Below, piece by piece: positions 18,974-28,790 of a DNA stretch of 37,042 nucleotides. Under the pieces are notes generated by a model. The model saw nothing but the letters and a program-made list of their open reading frames with translations. It was not told where the DNA came from and ran no database searches. Positions within the stretch are counted from its first letter, which is position 1. Each line of letters opens with the position of its first letter. Made by a program: the position numbers and the translations under genes. The stretch is from contig JAJJXM010000142.1 in NCBI GenBank assembly GCA_024516155.1, positions 1 through 37,042 on the forward strand, in the 5' to 3' direction. Source of the stretch: Pyronema omphalodes (Eukaryota; Ascomycota; Pezizomycetes; Pezizales; Pyronemataceae).

Positions 18974-19806
18974 TGTTAAAATTCACACGTACTCCTCTTG
19001 AGTACAGGTAAGCAACACAACTCTTCTTCTTTTCTTTGGCTCTAACTCTACTAGTATGGGCACGGGCAATACTTCTCGTATACGGGATGTCCCCGCGGCG
19101 TAGCCTTTTGATCTGAGTTCTTGTTGTTGGAGATAGGGTTAGGGGTATCGGTATTGGGGGGAACGGGGTATGGGAGTTTTAGGAGGGGGAAGTAACGTTC
19201 ACTTTTGAGGTGGACGGACGAAATCAAGGGAGTATGTGTAGATAATTAGATAGTAGATTGCGTGGAGGATAATATACAAGATGTTCCACCTCTTTATACT
19301 TTTCGTTCCATCTTCTCTTCGCGTGATATCCGTGCTCAATCCCCCGCGCAATCTCCTCCTATTCTCCTTTACAAAATACAGAAAACAAATTAAACATCGC
19401 AAAAAGGAAAGAACAAAGCGCAAAACAACTAACTACAAAATCCAAAAATATCAAAAGCCGCGCGTCATGTTTTCTCAGTTTCCTTATTTTCCTAGTTCTT
19501 ATTCTCACCGTGTTAAGCGGGTCCTCGCTTAGTTGAGTTCGGTCACTCCGAACTAAGCGAGCACCTCGCTTAATGCAACGTCCCCACCGGCGGCAACCCC
19601 GTGCTGCGGTCGGCTCCGTCCCCCTTTGCTGATCCCATGTGTACCGGGGTGCTCCGGTATCTTTACCGGAGCTCCACCCAGTATTCCCACCTACTGTTTC
19701 CATTGTTTATCCAACAAGTGGAGTAACAAGGTAGTTACCCCAACCGCCCACATTCCTGCCGCTCCAATAACAACACCACAGAGCAGGTGCCTGTCGGTTC
19801 GTGACA
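18974..19806 (-). repeat. 3' LTR of D (833 bp)
   Basis: On the element strand it begins TGTCACGAACC and ends TTTTAACA. The first 116 bases encode the C-terminus of the accessory protein. Differences from the 5' LTR are near 19032, 19601, 19631 and 19733. It contains an 11-bp inverted repeat (CTCGCTTAGTT...AACTAAGCGAG, about 19527-19563) and TATAAAGAGG on the minus strand at 19289-19298. Confidence 0.95.
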
Positions 19807-20443
19807 ACAGCCCCCCTCTCATGGCCGAGACTCCGTCGAGGCGAGATTGGGAAGGACAGCGTTGTCGATTCCTGCGCGGTGCTTTGTGGATCCTTTGGCG
19901 GTGACGGGTTCGGGATCTTTTATCGACGACGAAGCAGGGTGCAATGATGAGGGGAGTTGGGGTTGCTTGGTCGCTTTCAGAGGGTAGTGGGATTCTCGTA
20001 TTCTCTGTTGGAGAAGTCGCAGGGGAATTGGGATGTTCGTTGGTTTCGTTGTTGCTGGGGTTAAGTGGGGCGGATGGAGAGCATCTGGATTCGTGTCCTT
20101 CGAGGTTGACGAGGAATCCGCAGCGTTGGCATACTCTTCTTCCTTGTTGCCATCTTCGACAAGCTTTTCTAGGGTTCAGACGTCTTACTCGGATGATTTC
20201 GTCGAGGTCTGGGTGGTGAGGGTTACCGCGGTAACAATGATCGTGGGGGTATCCGTTTTCTCCGGGGGGAAAGTATTGTTTTTGGGTTTTCTCGTTTTCG
20301 TGGATATTACAAGGGCTCTCCTGGCAAAACGTCCAGTGTAGCTCGTGGTGGGGGGTATAATCGAATGGTGGTGAAGGAAGAGATTGGTCTCGGACCATGT
20401 TTGTCTCGTGGGAGGGGTCGCCCTGCGCTTCTCCGGAGTTCAT
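19691..20443 (-). CDS. Accessory gene of D after pol: His/Cys zinc-binding domain plus C-terminal membrane segment, 250 aa
   Basis: ATG at 20443 lies about 13 nt after the pol stop (20455). The frame runs through the PPT (19811-19820) into the 3' LTR, ending TAG at 19691. Residues 32-40 read HHELHWTFC, then C45-N-I-H48, HDHC (67-70), a basic HHPDLDEIIRVRR helix (76-88), KACRRWQQG (93-101) and CX2CX8HX3C (C105, C108, H117, C121). Next comes a P/S/T-rich and basic linker, then a hydrophobic span (about 220-243, CGVVIGAAGMWAVGVTTLLL) and a short charged tail. The same architecture is in C2 (30926-31941). No signal peptide is seen; topology resembles a tail-anchored protein. I do not recognise a family. 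Its position is that of env, but nothing else supports an envelope protein. Confidence 0.75.
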   Translation of the reverse strand: MNSGEAQGDPSHETNMVRDQSLPSPPFDYTPHHELHWTFCQESPCNIHENEKTQKQYFPPGENGYPHDHCYRGNPHHPDLDEIIRVRRLNPRKACRRWQQGRRVCQRCGFLVNLEGHESRCSPSAPLNPSNNETNEHPNSPATSPTENTRIPLPSESDQATPTPLIIAPCFVVDKRSRTRHRQRIHKAPRRNRQRCPSQSRLDGVSAMRGGLLSRTDRHLLCGVVIGAAGMWAVGVTTLLLHLLDKQWKQ

Positions 20444-20454
20444 GATTTTTCTTT

Positions 20455-23400
20455 TTAATTTAGGGGTGCTGGTTTCTGGGGATACTGGCGGTGGAATCGC
20501 TGGGTGGTTTCCTTTGCGTTGTCGAAATTCTTTGCTGGGTACCACGTTTTGTCTTCGTCGTGGAATCCCTTCCACTTTACTCGGTACTGGAGTCTTCCTC
20601 GGTGATGGCGAGAATCGGTGATTTCTTCGACTTCCCACTCTTCTTCGTCGTTGATGATTATGGGTGGAGGCGGGGGTTGAAGGTGCCCGGGGATGGGAAG
20701 ATTTTTGTGGGATGTGGGTTCCAGTAGAGAGACGTGGAATACTGGGTGGATTTTCACACTGGGGGGAAGGTCCAATTTATAGGCTCTGGAGCCTATTTTG
20801 TTGAGGATGGTGTATGGGCCGATAAGTTTGTAGTCCAGCTTATTTGAGGGGCGGGTGGTTTTTACAAACCTCCGGCGCAGCCATACCTTATCTCCTCGTT
20901 CTAGTACCGGATCCGGTCTCCTCTTTTTGTTGGCCTGTTCTGCTTGCCCATTTTGGGCCCATAGTATTTCTGCTCGGAGTTCTTCTTGCAGGGTAGTTAA
21001 GGTGGATATGTACTTGGATACTTCCGGTGTGGGGGCTGCAACTATGGCTAGGTCTGGTTGGAAACGGGGGTGGTATCCGAAATTCGCGTAGAAGGGGGTG
21101 ACTCCGGTGGACTCTGATTTCACATTGTTGTAGCAAAATTCCGCTATAGGCAGGAGTTTTTTCCAGTTCGTTTGCTGGTAGTTACAGTATGCCCGTAGAT
21201 ATTGCTCGAGGGTGGCGTTTGTTCGTTCGGTTTGTCCGTCGGTTTCCGGGTGGAAGGCAGTGCTGAGATTCCTTGTCGTTCCCATAGTTTCCATGATTTG
21301 TTTCCAAAATTTTGACGTGAACAGTGACCCTCTGTCGGAGATAATACTGTTGGGCAGTCCGTGCGGCCTCACGATGTGGTTTATGAATCCTTCGGCTAAT
21401 TCCCCGGGTCCCATCGTATCCTTGCATGCCACGAAGTGTGCCATCTTGGTGAGCCTATCCACAATGACCCATAATGCGTTACAATTCTCCACCTCCGGTA
21501 ACCCCGTGATGAAGTCCATAGAGACCGAGTCCCATGGTCTCGTCGGGAGTTGTAGTGGCTTTAGGAGGCCGAATGGGGCGTGTCGGATGGGTTTCGTTCT
21601 TTTGCACGTATCACAATTGTCTACGTATCGGTGAACGTACTGCCGTTGTTGTGGCCAGTAATACCTCCGTACCAACAGTTCGAGTGTTCTCGCCCTACCC
21701 GGGTGTCCTGCGATGGGAGCGTCATGGTGATCGTACATTATTTTGAGGCGTAGTTTGTCGTTCGCTGGTATCCATATGAGTCCCTCGTAAGTTAGTATTC
21801 CGTCTCTTTCTTCACATAATCCTAGCGCCACATGGGGGTCATATTTTTCTTTTGCTCTCAGTTTCCGAATTATGCTTTGTATTTCCTTATCTTCCTTCGT
21901 TTTTTCTTGGATTTCTTTGAGTAGGTTTTTGTCTGCTTCCAGTGCAATCAACTCCGTGGAGTTTATTTGGAAGTTTTCGTTTGGTAGCAGAATTCGTCCT
22001 TGATTCTGTCTGTGTTTTGCGTCCCCCTCCCAGGGCGAGTCTCCTGACTCGCGAGACAGGATGTCCGGTTTTCCTGCGAGTTTTCCCGGTCTGTATGATA
22101 TTAAGAAATCATAGTTCGCGAGTTGCTCTCCCCATCTTGCTTGCCTTAAGTTTAAGACTTTTTTCGTTTGCCAGTATTCTAGATTTTATGATCTGTTAAT
22201 ATAGTGATTTTATGTTGGCTGTTTTTACAATATGTTGACCATTTCCGCAGGCTGTCCACTATTGCAAGGAGTTCCTTGTCGTGGATGTCGTAATTTCTTT
22301 CGGCATCTTTTAGTTTTCTTGAGAAGTATCCGAGGGGATGGAGGATTCCTAGGTCATCTGGTTGCGAACAGACGGCTCCTATGGCGTGATCGGATGCATC
22401 GGTCTCAAGGGTGATTGGTTTGGTGGGGTCAAAATGTCGTAGGATCGGTTGGGAGATTAATGCTTGTTTTAATTCGTCGAAAGCATTTTGGGCGTCGTCA
22501 GTCCATTTAAAGGGGGTGTCTTTTCTTGTTAATTTGGTGAGGGGGGTTGTGATCTTGCTGAAGTCTCGTACGAATCTCCTATAGAAGTTCGCAAAGCCTA
22601 GGAAGCTTTGAATTCCTTTGACGTTGGTGGGTTCCTTCCATTCTTGGACTGTTTTGATTTTTTCGGGGTCCATAGAAATACCGTCGGGGGAGATGATATA
22701 TCCGAGGTATTCTGTTTTTGTTGTATGGAATTCGCATTTAGAGGCTTTCAGCGTGAGTCCTACTTCTTGCATTCTGTTTAATATTTTCGTAACGTGTTGT
22801 TGATGCTGTTGCAGGTTGTCCGAGTAAATTAACACATCATCAAGATACGCAATACGAAAGATGTCCAGGTAGTCGCTTAGGACTTCGTTCATCCACCGCT
22901 GGAAAGATGCTGGGGCGTTCGTAAGCCCAAACGGCATTACAAGGTATTCGTATAACCCGTATTTTGTTCGGAAGTCGGTTTTCCATTCGTCGCCCTCGGC
23001 AATGCGTAAGTTGTGATACGCATCTTTCACGTCCAATTTGGTGTAGACTTTTGCTTTTGAGAGGCGATCCAATGCTTCGCCAATTAAGGGGAGAGGGGTT
23101 CTATCTTTGATAGTAATAGCATTCGAATCCTCTATAGTCCACACATAGTCGTAATCCCCCATCCTTTTTCTTCACGAAGTGTATCGGGGCTCCGGCCGGG
23201 GAGGTTGAGCTCCGGATCCACCCCTTTTTTACGCTGGTGTCAAGGTATTCCTTTAGGGCTTTTAATCTTCCTTCATCAAGGGCGCGGAGGGGTTCAAAAG
23301 GTGGTATTTTGTTGTCGATTAGTGGGATTCGGTGGTCGTGGTGGCGATGGGGTGGGGGTTTGTTTGTTTCTTTCTTTTTGAATACTGGGAGGTAATGATG

Positions 23401-24129
23401 ATATTCTTTTGGAACGACTATGGTTAAGTCTTCTTTTTCTTCGTCGTTTTCTGTGGTCAGGGTTGGTTCGTAGTCGAAGAGTTCCGGGGTTGTGTCTCGA
23501 GTTGATTCGTATAATTGCCAAGGGTGTTCCTCTGTTTCGGAATCTTCGTCGTTGGTAGGATTGTTAACGTCCGTTTGGTATTCTTTTATTGCCTGTTTTT
23601 CGGAGACCACTTTTGCGTGTGGTGATGTTTCGAGGCATTCCCTAGCGCATTTTTCCGAGTCGAACAAGACCTTTCCATCTCTCCAATTTATCTGAGGGTT
23701 ATGTTTTTTCAACCACGGTAGCCCCAAGATAATGGGGGAATTCCCAATGGTTATACAGTGGAGTTTAATCGTTTCTTGGTGATTGTTGATAATTAACTCG
23801 ACGGTAGCGTCGTGCGTTACTGGTCCGCTGGCAATCTCTCTTCCGTCTACAGTAAGGACTTTTCTAGGATTCTTTTCCTTTTTTAGGGGAATATTCATTT
23901 GTTCCACGTATTTCTTATCGACGAAATTTTCGGTTGCTCCGCAATCTACCATAGCGGTAGTCCGGAGTTCTTCATGGTTGCTTCCTCGTATAGTGACTTG
24001 TAAGATTACTCTTTCATCGCGCTGATATTGTCCTATACTGGAAATGATATACGGGGGATCAGGGGGTTTTTTTATGGCTTTCTTCCCCAGGAGCGCCTTT
24101 GGTGCTTTTACTCCTGGGGACCTTCTTTT
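20455..24129 (-). pseudogene. pol: D pol: protease, RT, RNase H, integrase, chromodomain; two single-base frameshifts
   Basis: Protease motif MVDCGATENF (Asp codon within 23938-23946), RT ([21 protein letters not shown]), RNase H (LETDASDHAIGA, HDKELLAI, LTDHK), the integrase finger (HHDAPIAGHPGR...CDTC), the DDE core (SMDFITGLP, IISDRGSLF, TDGQTERTN) and a chromodomain (LQYRVKWKGFHDEDKTWYP) ending QKPAPLN at 20455. One extra base near 23125 (in the VDYRG motif) and one missing A in a run near 22184-22187 (LTDHK-N) split it into three frames; they return the frame to the original. Everything else is intact. The pol stop is just upstream of the accessory-gene ATG. Confidence 0.9.
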
Positions 24130-24132
24130 CCC
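24085..24132 (-). promoter_or_regulatory. -1 frameshift signal of D, displaced by an upstream 1-nt indel
   Basis: Minus strand: GGGAAAA (24132-24126), a 6-nt spacer, then stem CCCCAGGAG (24119-24111) with CTCCTGGGG (24093-24085). The surrounding sequence aligns with the C2 signal. One stem pair differs as A-T in C and G-C in D, which is compensatory. A second GGGAAAA (24161-24155) lies just upstream; one extra base there would put gag out of phase and create the TGA at 24150. Confidence 0.68.
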
Positions 24133-24147
24133 GACATTCCTTCTTCT

Positions 24148-25047
24148 TCAGGACTTTTCCCTCATCGTAGCCTCGGCTGCTCGGTACGCTCTTCGGTCGT
24201 AGTACGGTTTGCGTTGGGGGCAGCGGGCGGAGTAGTGTCCTGGTTTGCCGCAGTTATAGCACTCGTTATTTTTTCTCCTTTTTTCTTCTTCTGCTTTATC
24301 GGTGATTCTTGGTTTCCTAGTAGCATCGAGTTCCATGGGAGTGGGGTCCGAGAGCGAAGATTCGTTGTTTCGGGTGTTCCCGATGGGGTGATCACGGTAG
24401 TATTGTGGTTCGTGTCTGGTCCGGAGGGTACGAAAATTGAATAGACGATTGTCGAGGGCGATTGCTTTGTGCGCATAATCGGTCATATTATCCGGTCGTT
24501 CGTCGAGGAGGGCTAATTGACGTTGAACATCGAGGTGCAGTCCGTCGTTGAACTGGTCGATGTATAGCGAATCGTTGTAGTCCAAGTCAACCATGATTCT
24601 CTGAAACTCCGCCCAGTACGCGGCAGCGGAGCGATTGCCTTGGCGGATGGTTTTGAATTTCTTTCTTGCGACTTCCTTGGAGTCTGCTTCGCCGAAAGCC
24701 CGAGTGATGGCGGTCTTAAATTCTTCCCATGTCGTATAGGTGCTCTTCCCTTCCTTGATTGACGGTTCAATCCACGCCCATGCGTTTCCTCTGCATCGGG
24801 CACTGGTATAACTGATTTTCTTGATGTCTTCGTCGAACTTGTTCGGTTCGCAATTAAACTTGAGTTCGCATTGGGTGATGAATGCGCGGAGCTTGGATCG
24901 TTCTCCATAATATAACTCGGGGTCCTCGACTTTTGGGTTGCTGGACGCGGGAGGGTGGTATAATTGTTGTAATAGGATTTCGAGTTGATCCATGGTCATC
25001 TGGACGGGGGTCAGACCTGGGGGAGGGTGTCCTTGGGGGGTCGTCAT
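24148..25047 (-). CDS. gag: D gag with zinc knuckle; 3' end altered by a 1-nt indel
   Basis: The first in-frame ATG is at 25047; the frame is open upstream to about 25260, right after the PBS, without another ATG. After a P-rich start it shows the retrotransposon-gag region (DPELYYGERSKLRAF, then WEEFKTAITRAFGE and RQGNRSAAAYWAEFQRI), a linker, and a CCHC knuckle (CYNCGKPGHYSARC). It ends EATMREKS and TGA (24150-24148). By comparison with C2, gag should continue through the slippery heptamer at 24132 to a TAA about 40 nt later. A one-base gain in the GGGAAAA run at 24155-24161 explains the early TGA. Confidence 0.8.
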   Translation of the reverse strand: MTTPQGHPPPGLTPVQMTMDQLEILLQQLYHPPASSNPKVEDPELYYGERSKLRAFITQCELKFNCEPNKFDEDIKKISYTSARCRGNAWAWIEPSIKEGKSTYTTWEEFKTAITRAFGEADSKEVARKKFKTIRQGNRSAAAYWAEFQRIMVDLDYNDSLYIDQFNDGLHLDVQRQLALLDERPDNMTDYAHKAIALDNRLFNFRTLRTRHEPQYYRDHPIGNTRNNESSLSDPTPMELDATRKPRITDKAEEEKRRKNNECYNCGKPGHYSARCPQRKPYYDRRAYRAAEATMREKS

Positions 25048-25262
25048 GGCGGAGGCTGTTCGTTCCGCGGTTTCGGGGGTCTGTGGTCGCGAGGGGTGTT
25101 CTGGGGTGACTGGGCTTGCCGGTCCTGATTCTTCAGTACCGATTATGTCGCCCAAGGCTTTGAGTTCGAATGGATCCAGGGTCTTGTCGAGTTCTCGTGT
25201 TTTTCTATTGGGGTTCTTTTCCGACCGTCTCGGTTCGTTGTGTTGGGTACCTTGGGTCAAGG

Positions 25263-25272
25263 ACGCAATCTA
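25263..25272 (-). promoter_or_regulatory. Primer-binding site of D, self-priming type
   Basis: Minus strand TAGATTGCGT, one base after the LTR end, pairs over 10 nt with ACGCAATCTA in R (25563-25554). In family C the corresponding pair is TTGATTGCGT/ACGCAATCAA, a compensated change. Confidence 0.72.
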
Positions 25273-25273
25273 A

Positions 25274-26106
25274 TGTTAAAATTCACACGTACTCCTCTTG
25301 AGTACAGGTAAGCAACACAACTCTTCTTCTTCTCTTTGGCTCTAACTCTACTAGTATGGGCACGGGCAATACTTCTCGTATACGGGATGTCCCCGCGGCG
25401 TAGCCTTTTGATCTGAGTTCTTGTTGTTGGAGATAGGGTTAGGGGTATCGGTATTGGGGGGAACGGGGTATGGGAGTTTTAGGAGGGGGAAGTAACGTTC
25501 ACTTTTGAGGTGGACGGACGAAATCAAGGGAGTATGTGTAGATAATTAGATAGTAGATTGCGTGGAGGATAATATACAAGATGTTCCACCTCTTTATACT
25601 TTTCGTTCCATCTTCTCTTCGCGTGATATCCGTGCTCAATCCCCCGCGCAATCTCCTCCTATTCTCCTTTACAAAATACAGAAAACAAATTAAACATCGC
25701 AAAAAGGAAAGAACAAAGCGCAAAACAACTAACTACAAAATCCAAAAATATCAAAAGCCGCGCGTCATGTTTTCTCAGTTTCCTTATTTTCCTAGTTCTT
25801 ATTCTCACCGTGTTAAGCGGGTCCTCGCTTAGTTGAGTTCGGTCACTCCGAACTAAGCGAGCACCTCGCTTAATGCAACGTCCCCACCGGCGGCAACCCC
25901 CTGCTGCGGTCGGCTCCGTCCCCCTTTGCTTATCCCATGTGTACCGGGGTGCTCCGGTATCTTTACCGGAGCTCCACCCAGTATTCCCACCTACTGTTTC
26001 CATTGTTTATCCAACAAGTGGAGTAACAAGGTAATTACCCCAACCGCCCACATTCCTGCCGCTCCAATAACAACACCACAGAGCAGGTGCCTGTCGGTTC
26101 GTGACA
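25274..26106 (-). repeat. 5' LTR of D (833 bp)
   Basis: Near-identical to 18974-19806 at a constant 6300-bp offset. It includes a second copy of the membrane-segment coding tail (about 25991-26106), not attached to a gene here. The right TSD GAAGT is at 26107-26111. Confidence 0.95.
25554..25598 (-). promoter_or_regulatory. Core promoter of LTR D and self-primer complement
   Basis: Minus strand TATAAAGAGG (25598-25589) is followed 35 nt from its first base by ACGCAATCTA (25563-25554), complementary to the PBS at 25272-25263. Spacing and TATA sequence closely resemble family C. Confidence 0.65.
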
Positions 26107-26205
26107 GAAGTTATTATAAGGTTATATCCATTGAACTCAAGAGTGATCAATTGAGAAGAGCCCTCAGGTTCTCCGTCAGCTATCTCTCCCTTGTTCGCCG
26201 TTACA
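26107..26205 (+). repeat. 3' LTR of A-inner, second segment
   Basis: Resumes at the duplicated GAAGT (26107-26111) and runs to CGTTACA at 26205, followed by the right TSD GTTGG of A-inner (26206-26210). It aligns with 6221-6318 of the 5' LTR. Confidence 0.92.
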
Positions 26206-26210
26206 GTTGG

Positions 26211-28787
26211 CAGGTATGACAATTTCGAATATATCTTTCCACGTCTGTCCTTATCTGGGGCCACGTATAGGTTCTTGAGAGGTATTCTAATGTTTTAGAT
26301 CTACCTGGGTGTCCAGCCGTAGGAGAGTCGTGGTGTTGTTGCATTAGGTGAAATCGTAGAGGTTCGTAATTCGGGACCCATAAACATCCCCGGTAGAGTA
26401 AAAGGTTATTGTTTACTGTACATTCGGCTAATGTAATGTCTTTACAATAACGAGTGTTATTGTTTAGCATTTCAATAACCTTAGTAGGGAATGGGTCTTT
26501 CTCGTAGGCTTCCGTGAAGAGCTGGGATAAGGTGGGGTTTGTTTGTTGTGGGTCCGGTATTACGGTTTGTTGCGAATCGTTATTGTCTGTAGATTACTGG
26601 GGGTAACAGCCGCAACGTGAAGGATATTCTCTGGCTTAATGATCGTTGTGTGGTTCTCCAGGGAGAGTTCATCCCCCTCTTTAGGCAGATCTCCGGATCG
26701 ACGAGTCAGTGCGTCTGGTTTACCGCCTGCGGTACCGGGGCGGTAAACAATCTTCAAATTAAACTGAGACAAGAACTGGGACCAACGGGCTTGACGGCGG
26801 GTCAAGAGCTTTGTCGAAGTGAAATATTCCAGATTCTTATCATCTGACAGTACTCGAATGGGGTTAATAACGGATTGTAATTCGGGACGCCATTCTTCGA
26901 AAGCCCGGACGATAGCCATGAGTTCTTTATCGTATATCTCATAATTACATTCGGCGGGGGAATGTTTCTTTGAGAAGTAAGCAATAGGATGTAAGATTCC
27001 TTCGTCATCATACTGAGAAAGTACTCCGGCAGGGACATAATCGGAAGCATCGGTTTCGACAATAACATCCCGGTCTGGGTCGAAACGAGCCAGAACGGGG
27101 GCGGATGTAAATGTCGATTTCAATTCCTCAAAGGCCTGTTGCTGGGGTTCCGACCAGACGAAAGGGAACTCCTTTTCGTGTGAGTAACGTGAGAGGTTGG
27201 ACTATTTTTGAATAGTTCTTAACGAAACGTCGATAGAAATTTGCAAAACCCAAAAACGCTCTAACATCTTTGAGGTTCCGGGGGGATTCCCAATCTCGAA
27301 CTGCAGTAATCTTTCCGGGGTCCATCTTTATTTCCTTCTGTACTAATGATGAGTCCTAAGTACTTTACTTCCTTCTGATGGAACTCGCATTTCTCTGGTT
27401 TGAGATGTAACCCTGCTTTTTCGAATGCTTCGAGGATCAATTTAACATGTTGTTTATGTTCTTCGAGATTATCCGAATAGATCAGGGTGTCATCCAAATA
27501 GGCAGGTACACAATCGATCAAGGTACGGTGCCAATACGTCGTTAATGAAGATCTGAAACGTTGCAGGGGCATTGGTAAGCCCAAAGGGCATAACCAATGA
27601 TTCGAATAATCTGTACCGGGTACGAAAGCGGTTTTCCATTCTTCCCCATTTGCCATACGTATTAAGTTGTACGCTCCCCTAATGTCGAGCTTAGTGAACC
27701 ACTTAGCTCTTGAAAGGTTCATTAAGGCATCCTGCATCAGGGGAAGAGGGTAGCGATTCTTGATTCGTTCCGGCGTTGATTCCACGATAATCGACCACCA
27801 AACGCAATGAACCATCGCCTTTCTTTACGAAAACAATGGGAGCAGCCGCTGGGGATGAGGAGGCACGAATGAAACCTTTGGTCAGGTTTTCATCTAACCA
27901 ACGTTTCAATTCCTCCAACTCTGGACGTGATAGGGAGTAAAGTGGGACCGAAGGGAGGCTGAACACCATCGACGAGTGATATCTTGTGATCCGACGGTCG
28001 ATGGGGCGGTAACTTATCGGCATTCACTTTTTCGAAGATTCCCAAGTACTGGTGATATTCGGGTGGTACAATAGTCTTAAGATCCGGTTCCTCTTTCTCT
28101 GGTTGAAGAGCTGTGGTGATTTCATTCAAAGATAAGGAGAATTGTTCGACTTTTCCGTAACGGTTATTGGCATTGTTTATGATTCGTCGAAACGTCGTAG
28201 CTGAAATAGCAGAGATCTTACTCTGTTGTTTCGGAGCAATACCCTTAACAGGGGTGGGTGTTAACGTGGTTCGGTGGGGGAGGCAGTTCGGTGATGAGAA
28301 TTTGATATCGTTGTCGGCGAAGTTTATTGTAACATCGTGTTTACGAAGCCATGGGATTCCTAAAACGAGGGGATAATGACCAAGCCGAGTAACGTAGGCA
28401 GTTAGTAATTCATGATGGTCTCCTATTGTACATTCGACTTCAACGTATTCGGTGATGTCTCCTGATGAAATGGGTCGACCATCAATTACTTCAACCATTT
28501 TGGGGTTTTTTAATTGATAACGGGGGAAGTTGTGTTGGCGTGCGAAGTCTTCCTTCATGAAGGAAATTCCTGTGCATCCGCTGTCTACGAGAGCATGAGT
28601 ATCAATTTCGGTATTGTGTTCAGTTAGTGTACATGGCACGACCAAATGATTCCCATCCAATTCGTTTTCTTGTTTACTTGACAAAGAACTAGCGGATACA
28701 TAAACGATTTCCTGAGACTGAAACGAAAGACGAGGCAGGGGCTGGTCCAACAACAGAGCCAACAGGCTGTTGATGGACTACTCTTTT
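26211..28787 (-). pseudogene. pol: A-outer pol, 5' part: protease, RT, RNase H and integrase finger, many frameshifts
   Basis: Minus strand from about 28787: protease with ALVDSGCTG (Asp-Ser-Gly, codons within 28578-28586, unlike the DCG of the other copies), RT with YLDDTLIY, RNase H ([29 protein letters not shown]) and the integrase HHCC region with the intact HHDSPTAGHPGR motif that A-inner lacks. Indels shift frame near 27935, 27770, 27620-27500, 27325-27350, 27165 and 26580, so no long product is possible. The frame resumes on the other side of A-inner at 5174. Confidence 0.88.
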
Positions 28788-28790
28788 CCC
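28745..28790 (-). promoter_or_regulatory. -1 frameshift signal, A-outer
   Basis: Minus strand GGGAAAA (28790-28784), a 5-nt spacer and the same stem arms as A-inner (28778-28767 with 28756-28745). The sequence is identical to A-inner although the coding regions around it have decayed. Confidence 0.65.

Larger units (their letters stand above)
18974..26106 (-). mobile_element. Element D: full-length family-D Ty3/gypsy element (7133 bp) with an extra 3' gene
   Basis: The LTRs are 833 bp each (18974-19806, 25274-26106), with about four differences in total. Flanks are perfect 5-bp TSDs GAAGT (18969-18973, 26107-26111). On the minus strand: PBS, gag, frameshift region, pol with chromodomain, accessory gene, PPT, LTR. 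It is the youngest complete element, yet reads with three apparent indels in gag/pol, two of them in homopolymers. Confidence 0.95.
5180..26205 (+). mobile_element. Element A-inner: family-A Ty3/gypsy element carrying B1 and D inside it
   Basis: The 5' LTR is 5180-6318; the internal part is 6319-7099 plus 13524-17757; the 3' LTR is 17758-18973 plus 26112-26205. It is flanked by perfect 5-bp TSDs GTTGG (5175-5179, 26206-26210). Without B1, D and their duplicated targets it is about 7.46 kb, including a 169-bp duplication in the 3' LTR. It inserted into another copy of its own family, in opposite orientation. Confidence 0.93.

Noticed and set aside
19199..19423. 74-codon frame identical in both D LTRs (25499-25723)
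   Set aside because: Identity is due to the near-identical LTRs; the frame overlaps promoter sequence and has no domain.
19691..20443. Accessory gene of D as a retroviral-type env
   Set aside because: No signal peptide, no furin-like site, no large ectodomain; only one C-terminal hydrophobic span and an N-terminal zinc-type domain.
24148..24150. Stop-codon readthrough (TGA in frame between gag and pol) in D
   Set aside because: The frame is open on both sides, but alignment with C2 shows a canonical -1 heptamer and stem just downstream. A one-base indel in GGGAAAA (24155-24161) explains the TGA better.
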